Translations under genes and position numbers: made by a program
The notes under the pieces: model-generated
Seen by the model: only the letters and a program-made list of their open reading frames with translations
Database searches by the model: none
What the model was told of the DNA's origin: nothing
Part shown: positions 47,357-60,174 of the stretch, piece after piece
Position numbering within the stretch: position 1 is the stretch's first letter
How the letters are laid out: the number at the start of each line of letters is the position of its first letter
Assembly: GCA_022695795.1 (NCBI GenBank)
Contig: MU404104.1
Coordinates: 124,001-188,000 of the forward strand
DNA from: Biscogniauxia marginata
Lineage: Eukaryota; Ascomycota; Sordariomycetes; Xylariales; Xylariaceae
Reading direction: 5' to 3'
Length of the DNA: 64,000 nt

Positions 47357-47818
47357 ATGTCCGGTGTATTTAAGTTTATTTCGAAATCTTTAAAAACTTA
47401 ATATAAATCTCGTAATTTTATTATTACTTATATTCGTTTATATAGTTATAAAGTGTTTCCTTGTTTTTATTATTTTAAAATGGATCTTCGTTACTTTATA
47501 ATGCTTTAATTTAAAATATGTTTTTATTATACGGTTAGAGCTCGTAACCATTATAACGGTTTCGGTATCGAAATGTCTAATTTGGCGGATCTCGGCCGCG
47601 AAAGGGATCGTATTACTAATAAGCGTCGTAAAGCGAAAAAGGAGTTTTAGGCCCTCGCCGATCGTCTTACCCGTTTTCGTAAATAAGAAAAGTATTTATA
47701 AAAAAGGGGTTTAGAAATATTAAAACGTGGTTTTTTTTCTATAAAAAAGCTCGAAAGACTAAAGCTAAAAAAACAAAAGCGTTTAAAGGAAAAGTAAAAA
47801 CGCTTTTATTTAAAATAA
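47357..47818 (+). pseudogene. Antisense accessory ORF of the minus-strand Gypsy (Cys-motif plus coiled coil), RIP-broken
   Basis: Opens with ATG 75 bp inside the 3' LTR and runs opposite to gag-pol for 154 codons to a TAA at 47816-47818. About six internal TAA/TAG codons lie where glutamine fits, each explained by C-to-T. The head has spaced Cys with Tyr/Phe at likely former Cys positions (PCFYYF, KICFYYT). The tail is Lys/Arg/Glu-rich and helical (RERDRITNKRRKAKKEF, KKLERLKLKKQKRLKEK), with a KKGLEILKRG motif. The segment about 47525-47690 keeps normal base composition. The layout matches the antisense frame of the plus-strand copy (59536-60099). Function unknown; a nucleic-acid-binding or regulatory accessory protein is a guess. 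Confidence 0.65.
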
Positions 47819-49769
47819 TAATCTTTAGTCGATTAAGCTAGGGTTATTTTTAAGGTTATCCCCTTTTTCGACTTGTTTTTTTTAAATTAAGATTTTAAGT
47901 TTTATTAATAAAACTTATTAAGCGCGTCTTTCGAGTTTATTAAATGTTTAAGTGGTTTTTATATATATTTTTTAATAGGTACTTTTCTTATTTAATTAAA
48001 TATTATAATTAATTATTAACTTTTTTTAAATTTAATATTTTTTTTACTTCGTACTTATTTAGTTTTTTCTTAATCTCGTTCTAAGTTTTTAATAAAGCGT
48101 TTTTTAATATTAGTTTTAATAATAATATATAAAAAACTAAATATATTCTAGATTTTTTTAGTAATTTTAATTTATAATTAATATTCGAAATAACTTTTTC
48201 GACCTTATATAGTTTTAACTTCTTAAACTTAAGTTTTTTATTAAGCCGTTTTATTTTAATTTAAGGGGTTTTTATTATTACGCTTTATTATTAACGAAGT
48301 AAATAAATTATGTTTTCTCTCTTAAGAATTAGTTCTTTAATTCTTTTTTTATTATAATACTTTGTTATTTTATTTTAAATAAATTATAATTCTTTTTATA
48401 ATCGTAATTATATTACTTAAACTTTTTCGGATAATACTTTTACTTTCGGGGTTTTTATTTCGACTTTTAGTACTTTTATAAATTCGATTAATTGTTTTTA
48501 AATTTCCGCTTTTTAACCATATATTGCTTCGTGTAATAACATCTTTATATTCTCGTTAACCGAAGTGTTATATATTATTTAAGCTATTAATAATAACTTT
48601 ATTTAGTTATTTATTTCTTAATTAATATAGCTTTATAAATATTATTTTATTATTTAGTTTAATCTTTTTATTTATTTGTTTATTTAAAGATAATATATTA
48701 TAAATAATTTTTATTTAACTCTTATTTATTTTATTAAACTAATTTAAAACTTTAATATAAATAACTTATTTTTATTTAAAACAATACGTTTTAATAATTC
48801 ATGTTTATTAACGTACTTTCTTAAAAAACTAAAAACTAATTATTTTATTATGCTCGACTTGTTAAACGATAAGAAATAAACATATTTCGTAAATTTATTA
48901 ATAATTATTTATATATTATTATAAAGTACTCTTATAATAAGATCTTTTAACTTAAGGAATTTCATTACGAAATCCTATATAATCGTGTACTATGCCTTTT
49001 TAAGTATTTAAATTAGTTATAATAATTTATATAATTTATATCGTGATGCTTTAATTTTATTATAAACATTATAATTCCTTATAATTCTCTTAACTATTTA
49101 TTTTATTCCTAAAAAGTCGAATTCTTCTTATAACCATTTTAATGTCTTAAAAATTCCTTAATAAATTCGTTTTATACTTATTTTAATATGTAAACCTTTT
49201 CTTTATATGATAAAAGTTTATTATTAAATCTTTATTAAAACTATAATCGCTTTTCCTTTTAATTATAACTTTCCTTAAAACGTTATTTCTAGTTTTCTAT
49301 ATTAATTCGTATATAAACTAATATAACTAATCTGTCATTTTATTATTTAAACATTTAAACATCTCTTTTATTAATTTTTAATTTATAATCTCTTTTTTTA
49401 CTAAGAAGATTTATTTAAATATTTTCTTTTCCCTTAATATAATAAATTTTAAAATTAAACTTAAATAAAGAAATCATTTAACACTTATATTTTTAATTAA
49501 GTGTTTATATTGTTATAAATTATATAAAGTTTTTATAGTTTAAATAAATATTAATAGGTTCCTTGGTTTTGCTAAGCCACGATTCTTATTCCTTTAATAC
49601 TTTAATAACTACTAATAATTTAGTTTAACACTATATAATGCCTTAAATAAATACGCGACTAAGTACTATTTTTCATTATTTTCTAGTTATTTTAAAATTA
49701 CTTCGATAGCGAAATCTAAAGCGTTTATCTTTAGTCGTTTCTTCTTATTTTCGTTTAAAAGTTTATATA

Positions 49770-51630
49770 ACGTGTTTTACCAGTACCTTACGTATATCAA
49801 TACCCTACGCACTTTCCCCCACCTTCTTATATTAGAATTAAAATTTAACAATTACAACGTATAGAATTAACCTAAACTATTTAAAATCTAATGAACCTAA
49901 TATAATTATAGTATCTTAACAAGTACGCGCATTATAACTAGTCTCCCCGCAAGTACCATATCATCGCTTAAAAAGCTACCCCTCATTTTGCTTACCCCCT
50001 TTAAAGCGCTTATCGCGTCGAGCCTGCTTTTTTGCTTTCTTTTAAACTAAAATGTTTTACGTATTCTTTATAATAAGTACCCCCCCTTAACAAACTCGAG
50101 TCTTTTTAGCCTTATAACATTTACTAAGTGCCTTATTTGCTACTCGAAATATACGTACCTCGATTAATAAAAGCGTTATCTTATAAGCTAACATTTTAAT
50201 GCCCTTAGTTAACGCCGCTATCGTCTTAAAAATGGGAGTTAAAAAGCTTCCTTAATGGCGTGCAATACGACTCTTTACTAAGGTTAACTATAAAAACGTA
50301 TTAATCGCATTATAAAGGGTTTAAAAGACCTAAGGGTTAATATCAATCGAGGGAGGTATACTAAAATTCAAAGTTTATAACCTCATATTAAGCTTTAAAA
50401 TTATAGCTTGCGGGTCGAAAGGTATTAAGCCAGCTCCGTAGAATCTAGCCTAGCCATTATAAGCTGTTATAAAGGCTAAATAGGCTGTTTTAAAGGCGAG
50501 AAAAAACTCGACCTTTATAATATGGTTAATATAAGCCTTAATAAAAGTCTTAATTTATTAACTATATACTCGTTTTAAGACACTAAAACACCTAATATTT
50601 AATAACTAAATTAAATAAAAAGAATAAAAAGATAAATAAAAAGTAATAATATTATATGCTTTATAATACTTTTAAAATTCTGTCGATTTATAACTTTTAT
50701 ACCCATTAAAAATAAACATTCGATATAAACCCTTAACTCGAGTAAAAATATACTTATTAAAGTGTTTAAGCTATTTTAAGCTTATCTTATTATTTATTTA
50801 ACTATTATTAATTAATTTAATTACCTAGTTATGTAAAAAGCCGCCTTTAATATATTAACTTATAAAATAATTCTTCTTTTAAACCACTAAAAACGAAGGG
50901 ACACTTTAACTTTCGTTATTAATATAAATAATTATTATCGCTTATTTTTAATTACTTAATTAAACTACTTTACTTTTACTACGTCAATTTACGCGAGTTA
51001 TAACTATTACTAAAGAGATTATACTTATTATAAAGCCTATCTCGTCAAAGTTATAAAAATCGGAGTTTTAAATACCATATTTCGCCCGCATATTCTTAAC
51101 TAATCGAAACCACGCGCTAATTAGCTCTAGATCTTCGTATAAGGCTTTTTAAAAGTCATAAACGCAATTAAAACGCGTTTTTAACTCTAGTCGTCATTAT
51201 ATAAATCGATATGCCTAATTCTTCTTAACGCGTAATGCCCCTCGAGATTTAAATAGAAAATTTGCTATATCTTTAATACTAGCGAGTCGAGACGTAAAAC
51301 ATCGAGAATTTAAATTAAGTATATATCGAATAATCGTATCCTCTTTTACTTTATTTAGTTTAAGGTTTAGAAGTAAACGTTTATTAAAAGAAATATAACC
51401 GTTTATTTTAAGTCGAAGCGTAAATTCGGGAACTTTATAGATTTTCGTAGCAGACTAACGACTTAACTTTTTAAATAAACGAATAACCTCGATAACTAAA
51501 ATAATTCGTGCTTTCTAGGTTTGAATTTCCATTTATAATTATTAAGAAAACGCGTGTCAAAGTTCATAAGGTATAAAATAAAGGAAAGTGCACAGGGTAT
51601 TAATATGCGCAAGGTACTAGTAAAGCACGT
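49770..51630 (-). mobile_element. Pogo/Fot1-like Tc1-mariner DNA transposon, 1861 bp, TA TSD
   Basis: TIRs of at least 48 bp: left ACGTGTTTTACCAGTACCTT... and right ending ...AAGGTACTAGTAAAGCACGT, inverted copies differing by C/T changes, flanked by TA (49768-49769, 51631-51632). Length is typical of fungal Fot1/pogo elements. It lies inside the RT/RNase H part of the minus-strand Gypsy, so it arrived later. Confidence 0.88.
50220..51560 (-). pseudogene. Pogo/Fot1-like transposase remnant
   Basis: On the minus strand the C-terminal part reads FFLAFKTAY, then ARFYGAGLIPFDPQAIILKL, then LVKSRIARH, the typical end of fungal pogo-type DDE transposases (family pattern FRGAGLVPFDP). Several TAA/TAG/TAT changes break the frame. 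The N-terminal part towards 51560 is more mutated and its borders are approximate. Confidence 0.78.
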
Positions 51631-53054
51631 TATAACCTTATTAATTATAACTTCTTTTAGTTATTAAAAAGCTTATTTAGTTTTTTTAATAAAATGGAAA
51701 ACTTTTTTTATTTTCGTTAAGATAATTAATTTTATTAATAATTTAACGATTTACCCGAAATTTTAAATAAGTTATTTAACGTAATTAATAAAACTAAAAA
51801 ATATATATACGTTTATAACACTTTTAAGTTTTAATTAATCTTTAATTATTAATATTTTTCTTTTTTAAATGCGGATTTCTTTTAAACTCATTATAAACCT
51901 TAAATAATCTAGTTTTTTAATATGTTATTTACTTTTAATTAAATAAACGAGTAGGTTTACTCTTTTTAAGGCTTTTAATACTTATTTTATATGTTCTTTA
52001 TACTTCTTCTCGTTTTTTAAATAAATTAATATATCGTTTAAGTAAACAAATATAAATTTATTTAAAAACTTACGAAAAACTATTATAATTATATATTAAA
52101 ATGTAGCGGGTGCGTTAATAAGTTTAAATAGTATAACTTTATACTTATAATATTTATATATCGTTTAAAAAGCGATATATTATTCGTATTTTTTAGTTAT
52201 TTTAATTATATAATAACTATTACGAAGATTTAATATTATAAAGATTTAAGCTTTATTAATTTACCTTTTTATAAGTTTTATTAATAATAATAAGTATTTA
52301 TTCTTTTTTATTACCTTATTAAGGTATTAATAATTAATTACTTGTCGTTACACTAGATTTCCTTTTTTATTAATATGTTATTTTCCGTTTTTATCGACCT
52401 TTAATACTATAATTACCGGGTATCTTAACGAGGACTTTAATTCTCGAATATATCTTTTATTAAAATCCTTTTAAATTCCTTTTTATAATACCTTTTATTT
52501 TTCCTAATTTATAAGATATATTAAAAATAATTTCGATTACTTTCCTTTTTTAAAGTAGATTTAATAATCTTATTAGTTATGTTTTAATAATTCTTTTTTT
52601 GTTTTATTTTTAAATAATTTATAAAACTAAAAATACTCGCGTAATACTTTCTTTATTAAATCTTTAAACTTAGTTACTCAAATTATATAAACGATATGTT
52701 TCATCTTTATATCCGTTTTTTAGTGTTATTTATAATACTTATTTTATAACTTATAATAATTAACTCCTTTTAATTTTAATTTTAATAACTAAATATATAT
52801 CTTTTAAAGTTTTATAATTTATATAAACTTTATTTATATATTTATAATATATTGTCTTTTTAAATTACCTCGATTAAAATATAACTTTTATTTACTTTTA
52901 AGTTTATAAGGGCTTTATATTCTCTTTTATTATATTTAACTTTAATTATAATAATATTATTAAGTCCCGACTAAACTTTATATAAAGATTTATTATTTAT
53001 GGCTTCTCGCTGCCTTACTAGCGAGAGCTTTTGCCGTTTTTTGGTTTTCCACGT

Positions 53055-53489
53055 TGTTACGACCAACAGGGATAAAAACAGGAAAAGGTCACGTGACCTT
53101 GAGGGTCCCGTGACCTGAAGTGGGATTCTCTGTTACTCTCCCTGAGAATCCACAGAGAATCAAAGAGAAGTGGGATTCTCTATTACTCTCCCTGAGAATC
53201 CATAGAGAATCAGAGAGAAGATAAGTGTTCTTTATTTGTCTTTAAAGTATAAATAAATCAGAATTTCCTTGTGTATCTAGTTATTTTTTTTAGTTCTTTA
53301 ACTATTAATTTAAAACTATAGTTACTTTTTAATATTATAATAAGAGTACCTTGAAACCTCTTTAACAAACATAACATTATGAATTAATTAAACTAATCTT
53401 AACTTATTATTATTTTTAAATTAAGAAAACTTAGTACATACTTACTTATGAAGTTAGCTAACTAGGAACACATAAGGAGGTTCGTCACA
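53055..53489 (+). repeat. 5' LTR of the plus-strand Gypsy
   Basis: 435 bp. U3 contains a CACGTGACC palindromic stretch (about 53088-53098) and two tandem 50-bp units (about 53120-53219), each with GGATTCTC...GAGAATCC inverted arms. The left half keeps C/G at many sites where the 3' LTR has T/A, while the right half is the more mutated one. Confidence 0.92.
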
Positions 53490-53565
53490 TTTTAATAGCT
53501 CCTTAATTAATGTTTGATATTGGTTTAAAAGAAGGGACTTTTAATCGAATAGTCCCAGGATAAGC

Positions 53566-56500
53566 ATGCCCCCTAAAACCACAGGGTAACAAAAAAAGAA
53601 ATAAATAAAAAAACAATAATTAATAAGCTTTTAAACGAAAGTTTTAAGCCCTTTTACGATATAACTAAAAGGTTTAAAGGAATTAATATAAAAATCCATT
53701 ATAATTATAGCTAAAAAAGAGTTATAAGAGGACATCTCGAAAGATCAACAAGAAAAAGCATTTAAGGAAAAAAAAGAGAAAGAGGAAGAAATACCTAAAA
53801 AAGAAAATAAACAAACAAAATAACCCCTACCTCTTAGAAATAAATAACCACTTTTAAACGATAGCGACCTTAACAACTTAAACGACGAAAACAATATAAC
53901 AACCCTCGACGTAAAGGGTTTTAAATTAATTACACCTAATAAATATAATAGGTTAAACGATTTAAAAGGATTTCTAATTCAAGTTGAAACCTATTTACGG
54001 TTTTATTATAAAACGATTACCACTAAAGAATAAAAGGTTTTCACGGTATTCCAGCTCCTTACCAAAACCGCTTTAACCTGGTTTCAACCAATGTTAAAAA
54101 ACCATCTAGAAAATGGATTAAACGCCCGAGAAGACACGAAAAAAGTCTTTAAGAATTATAAGGAATTTGAAAAACAACTTAAGTTTATATTCGGTAATTT
54201 AATTCTTAAGTAATAAGCCGAAGCTCGACTTCATAAATTACAACAAAATAAGAAGGCTTTAAATTACGTTATTAAGTTTAAAAAACTCACAAGCTAGTTA
54301 TAATTACTTATCGAAAGCTTATATTACTTGTTTTATTAAGGGTTAAAAAACTATATAAAGAATAAGTTATATAAAATAAACCTATATAAAAAAAGGAACC
54401 TAAGAAAGTTTAATAACTACATTATAATGGCAATTACTATTAATAACGAAAACTTTAAACGATACCTTAAAAAAAAAAAGACGGTATAACGAAAAAATAG
54501 CGATTAACTAAAAAGAGGAAATCATAGAAGCGATGCTGGAACCAGGAAAGGCACTAGAACTAAATTAAACCTTATTAAAATCAATATTATTTAAAAGGAA
54601 TAAAAGAAACGAGACAAATTAATTATTAAGTGTTTTAACTATAAAAAGAAAGGACATTATAAAAACGAGTGCTAAAGTCTTAAGAAATAGGAATTAAGAA
54701 CAAGAGGGATTCCTTAACCCGAGAAAAGAGTCGCCGAGGCAAGGGTTTAATTTGAAAATAACGAAGAAATAAACCAAGTATTTATTATCGGTATTATTAA
54801 AGCAGAAAAGATTAAAAAGGCCTTTATAAAAGAAATTTATAGATATTATTAGGTTAATCGTAAAAACTGTTTAAAGGATGACTACTTATATTTAGAATAT
54901 CTCATATTAAAACAAGTTAAATAAGGATATAACGAAGGCGAACTACTATATAAATATAATAACTATAAACTAAGATACGACTTAAGAATTAAGTTAAACC
55001 ATAATAATCTATATTAAAGCCATTATAAAAATGATAAATGCGAAACCTATTAAGGAAAAAGCTAGTATAATAGCTTAAACTAGAGGTTTTATATAAATAA
55101 TAACTACAAGGTTTATTAAAGCTTAAGGGAATATATATTGTTATATTAGAGCTTTTATATTAATAACGCTTATTAAATATATAAAAGTTTTAAGGATAAA
55201 GCCGGTTACTATCCTTAAGAACTAAAGAATAATAACACGGAAAAAAATAAATGTATTTACGATAACGTCCTACGATAGCCACATTACTTTAAAGCATATT
55301 ATTTTTACCTAAGTTCTAAAAGAAGTTACGAAGTAATGGCTAGAAGTTGCATGTGTTATATCTTAATATCATGTGACATATATAACTTACTCGAAACAGG
55401 TTTCGAAAAAAACGAGATTAAGGAAGAATTATGGGAATTATAAAAGGGACTGTATTTTCCATAATGGCTTAAAGAACGAACTAAATATAATACTAGTTTA
55501 TTCGGCTTTATAGGGAAATACTTAATAAAGTAATAAGCGAAAACACGTATAACTAAATAAAGCTACAAACGAATTACTAAAATATACCTTAAAAAAGGAG
55601 GAAAACTTTTAGAAATCAATATAAACCTAAAAAGAGATATTAAGATACCTTTAATAAGCAAACTTAATAATTATTCATTTTATTCAAGAATAATTTAGAA
55701 CTTTAAAAAGTTCCGAGTTAATAAAATAAACTTAAGTTATAAAAAGGCCCTCGAAAAAGAATTAAAGTTTTAATATATAAGGTTTTATATAAAGGATAAA
55801 CTTTTTACCCCTTATTACGTAAAGGGTAATTAAAGAGATTATTTAAGTAATAATTACTGGAAATACGCTTTTATAAAAACCTAAGAATGAAAAGATATCT
55901 AGGTTATAGCAACTAAAAGAAAACCAAAGAAAAAGAGATATAAAAAACCAAAAAACGGTAAAGGCTCTCGCTAGTAAGGCAGCGAGAAGCCATGAATAAT
56001 AAGTCTTTATATAAAGTCTAGTCGGGACTTAATAACATTATTATAACTAGAGTTAAGTATAATAGAAGAAAGTATAAAGCCCTAATAAATTTAGGAGTAA
56101 ATAAAAGCTATGTTTTAATAAAGGTAGTTTAAAAAAATAAAATATTATAAGTATATAAATAAAGTCTATATAGGTTATAAAACTTTAAAGGAAACATGTT
56201 TAATTACGAAAATAGTAAGGTGTTAAGAGAAATAATTCCTCTTTTAGTAATTATTTAAGGACATCTTAAATAAATTATTCTTAATATTATATATATATTA
56301 AATCACGATATGATCTTAGGAATAAATTAGTTTAAAAAAAGTAATTCACGAATAAATTTCAAGATAAACACGCTTTATTAGGATTAAAAACAAGAGAAGT
56401 TAACTATTACAGGTTACGAAATGAGTACCGCAAGTGACTTTAGAGAAACGAATGCAAAAACGAAACATATCGCTTATATGATTTAAGTAACCAAGCCTAA

Positions 56501-59500
56501 AGATTTAACGAAAAGAGTACCGCGCGAGTACCTTCGTTTTTATAAATTATTTAAAAATAAAATAAAAAAAGAATTATTAAAACATAGCTAATAAGATCAC
56601 TAAATTCACTTTAAAAAAGGAAAATAACTAAAATTATTCCCAATGTATTTTATAAATTAGGAAAAATAAAGAGTATTATAAAAGGGAATCTAGGAGGATC
56701 TTGATAAAGGATATATTCGAGAATCTAAATCCTTGTTAAGATACCTAGCAATTATGGTACCTAAAATCGACAAAAACGAGAAATAACATGTCGATAAAGA
56801 AAGAAACCTAATATAGCGACGAGTAATTAATTATTAACACCTTAATGAAATAACCAAGAAAAACGGATACTCGTTACTATTAATAAAACTTATAAAAAAA
56901 TAAATTAATAAAGCCTAAATCTTTATAGTATTAAACCTTCGTAATAAATATTATATAATTAAAATAATTAAAGAATATAAATAATATATAACTTTTTAAA
57001 TAATATATAAATATTATAAATATAAAGTTATATTATTTAGACTTATTAACGCACTTGCTATATTTTAATATATAATTATAATAGTTTTTTGCAAGTTTCT
57101 AGATAAATTTGTATTCGTTTATTTAAACGATATCTTAATTTACTTAGAAAACGAGAAGAAGCATAAGGAACATATAAAGTAAGTATTAAAAGCCTTGGAA
57201 AAGGCGAATCTACTTATTTATTCGATTAAAAGTAAATAGCATATTAAAAAACTAAACTATTTAGGGTTTATAATAAGTCTAAGAGAAATCCGCATTTAAA
57301 AGAGAAAAATAATAATAATCAAGAATTAGTTAAAACCCAAGAATATTATAAACGTATGCGTATTTCTTGGCTTTATTAACTATGTTAAATAACTTATTAA
57401 AGATTTTAAGCGTATCGCTAAACCATTAACAGAACTAATTACCTTAGTAAAAACAAGAGAGGCTTTTTATTTCACTAAAGAAACTAAACAGGCTTTTTAG
57501 TAACTAAAGGAAATTGTAACTAGTAAGGTTATATATAAACTTCTAAACGAAAATAAAAAGAAACGACTAAAGACAAACGCCTTAAATTTCGCCATTAGAG
57601 TAATTCTAGAATAATTAAAAGATAATAAGAAATGGTACCTAGTTATATACCTATTTAAAGCACTATATAATGCTAAACTGAATTATTAGATTTATAACAA
57701 AGAATTATTAGTAGTTATTAAAGCACTAGAGAAATAGGAATTATAGTTTAGCGGAACCAAGGAACTTACCGACATTTATTTAAACTATAAAAACCTTACA
57801 TAATTTATGACAATATAAACGCTTAACTAAAGACACGAGCGTTAAATGATTTTCTTGTTTAAATTTAATTTCAGAATTTAACACATTAAGGGAAAAGAAA
57901 ACATTTAAGTAGATCTTCTTAGTAAAAAGGGAGATTATGAATTAAAAATTAATAAAAGAAATATCTAGATGTTTAAACAATAAAATGATGGATTAGTTGT
58001 ATTAATTTACATGCGAATTAACATAAGAGACTAGAAATAACGGTTCAAGGAAAATTATAATTAAAAAGAAAAATAATTATAATCTTAATAAGGATCTAGC
58101 GACGAACTTCTTTTATATAAAGAAAAGGTATATGTACTAAAACGAATATAGAACGAATTCGTTAAAGAATTTCACAAATATCCTTTATATGGCCACTAAA
58201 GGATTTTCAAAACAATAAAACGACTTTAAGAAGAATTCGACTTTCTAAAAATACGATAAATAATTAAAAGAATTATAAAGAATTATAATATTTATAATAA
58301 GGCTAAAACATCACGATATAAACTATATAAATTATTATAACTAACCTAAATACTTAATAAAGCATGGAATATAATTGTATGGGATTTCGTAATGAAACTC
58401 TTAAAGTTAAAAGATCTTATTATAAGAGTACTTTATAACAATATATAGGTAATTGTTAATAGATTCACGAAATATGCCTATTTCTTACTATTTAACGAAT
58501 TAAGCATAATAAAATAATTAGTTTTCAACTTCTTAAAAAAGTACGTTAATAAATATGGGTTACTAAAACGCGTTATTTTAAATAGAGATAAGTTGTTTAC
58601 GTTAAAATTTTGGATTAGCTTAATAAAACGAATAAGAATTAAATAAAAGTTATTTATAATATATTACCTTTAAATTAACGAGTAAATAGAGAGATTGAAC
58701 CAAATAATAAAATTATATTTATAAAGTTATATTAACTAGGAAATAAATAACTAAGTAGAATTATTATTAATAGTTTAAATAGTATATAACACTTTAATTA
58801 ACGAAGACATAAAAATGTTACTATACGAGGCAGTGTACGAGTAAAAAGCGGAAGCTTAAAGATAATCGATTAAACTCACGGAAGTACTAAGAGTTGAAAT
58901 AAAGGCCCCAAGAGTAAAAGTACTATCCGAAAAGATCTAGGTAATATAATAACGACTATAAAAAGAATTATAGTTTATTTAAGATAAAATAATAAAGTAT
59001 TATAATAAAAGAAAAATTAAAGAACTAATTTTTAAGAAAGAAGACATGATTTACTTGCTTCGTTAACGACAAGGCGTAATATTAAAAACACTTTAAATTA
59101 AAATAAAACGACTTAACGAAAAACTTAAATTCAAGAAATTAAAACTATATAGGATTAAAAAGGTTATTTCGAAAATTAATTATAAGTTAGTACTATTAAA
59201 AGGATTTAAAATACACTTTATATTCCATGTTTCGCTTTTAAAATCAACATTAAATAACGCCATATTAAAAAACCAACTAGAATTTAAAGAAAATCCTAAT
59301 AAGTACGAAATAAAAAAGATACTAAATTTAAAACGAGTTAAAGATTAATTATAATATTTTGTTAAATGAAAAAGTTACTTATTAAAAGAAAACACTTAGG
59401 AACTATTTAAACACCTAAAAAATCTAGTGAATAAACTCGTAAATTTTCACCGCTAGAATCCGGATCGACCGGGAAAACCTGAGAATCCAGTTAGGACCAA

Positions 59501-59528
59501 TCGAAAGAGGGGAAAACCCCCGAAGTAA
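53566..59528 (+). pseudogene. gag-pol remnant of the plus-strand Gypsy (chromovirus type)
   Basis: Probable gag ATG at 53566; terminal TAA at 59526-59528. These are not in one frame, so at least one frame change (indel or gag/pol shift) lies between. Landmarks: CCHC-type knuckle at 54631-54672 with the second Cys changed to Tyr; protease region at about 56079-56115 (active-site Asp changed to Asn); RT Y-L-N-D at 57120-57131 (from YLDD); RNase H about 57570-57930; integrase about 58080-58990; chromodomain-like VKWKSYLLKENT at about 59350-59400, then a basic RKRGK tail. In this clade the chromodomain targets insertion to heterochromatin (family knowledge). Many TAA/TAG stops make it inactive. 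Confidence 0.85.
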
Positions 59529-59535
59529 ACACGTC

Positions 59536-60099
59536 TTACTTAGATTCAAACTAACGCAGTAATTCCTTTATACGTTATTGCTCTTTATTAAGGCGTTTTT
59601 ATTCTGCCTTAATACGCTCCTACTTTTCCATTTTATTCAAGTTTTAAAAACCTCTTTAAATAAACCATATACCTTTTTTCTAGAAAAAGTCTTATTATCG
59701 ATTTAAACGAATTAAACGATTTAAGGCCTCGCTAACCTCGGCTTGTTAACGCTTAGATTCTTAACGAGCCTCCTTTTAATAACGACGCTAAAGGTTTAAA
59801 AACAATTATTTAATAGCACGTTTTTTACGATTAATTCGTAACTTCTTAGTACGAAGGTTTTTAAAAGAAAATAACAAGATAAGGTTTTTATCGTAAAACG
59901 ACATGTTTAAAGCATTACAATTTTGACACTTATTACGACCTTTTAACATCTTATAAAATAAGCCTTTATTAAAACGCCGAAAACAAAGCATAACTTTAAA
60001 ACCAAATTAAAAAATCACGTAAGTTAATTCCTTGCGATATTTAAAAAAGGATTTCTTATTTATACATATAAAAAATTTAATTCCTCTTTTAAAAGGCAT
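59536..60099 (-). pseudogene. Antisense accessory ORF of the plus-strand Gypsy (Cys-motif plus coiled coil), RIP-broken
   Basis: Starts at ATG 60099-60097, 76 bp before the 3' LTR, and ends with TAA at 59538-59536, only 7 nt from the gag-pol stop, tail to tail. 188 codons with internal TAA/TAG at positions that fit glutamine. The stretch 59991-59806 is free of stops. The head contains LCFRRF and KCQNC, resembling a small zinc-binding cluster; the tail is Gln/Lys/Arg/Glu-rich (EVSEALNRLIRLNR, KKGIWF, KMEK) like a coiled coil. The same arrangement and a similar head/KKG/tail order occur in the minus-strand copy at 47357-47818. I do not recognise a named family. Confidence 0.7.
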
Positions 60100-60150
60100 A
60101 GCGAATAATGAGATAAAAAAAAAGAAACTTACCCGATTATTTTAAGAATA

Positions 60151-60174
60151 AAAACAAAAAAAGGGAAGAAATAG
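60151..60174 (+). promoter_or_regulatory. Polypurine tract of the plus-strand Gypsy
   Basis: Purine-rich AAAAAAAGGGAAGAA followed by ATAG directly before the 3' LTR, the expected primer site for plus-strand DNA synthesis in LTR retrotransposons. Confidence 0.75.

Noticed and set aside
59806..59991. 61-codon minus-strand frame as a stand-alone gene
   Set aside because: It is the stop-free middle of a longer, RIP-broken antisense frame of the Gypsy element (59536-60099).
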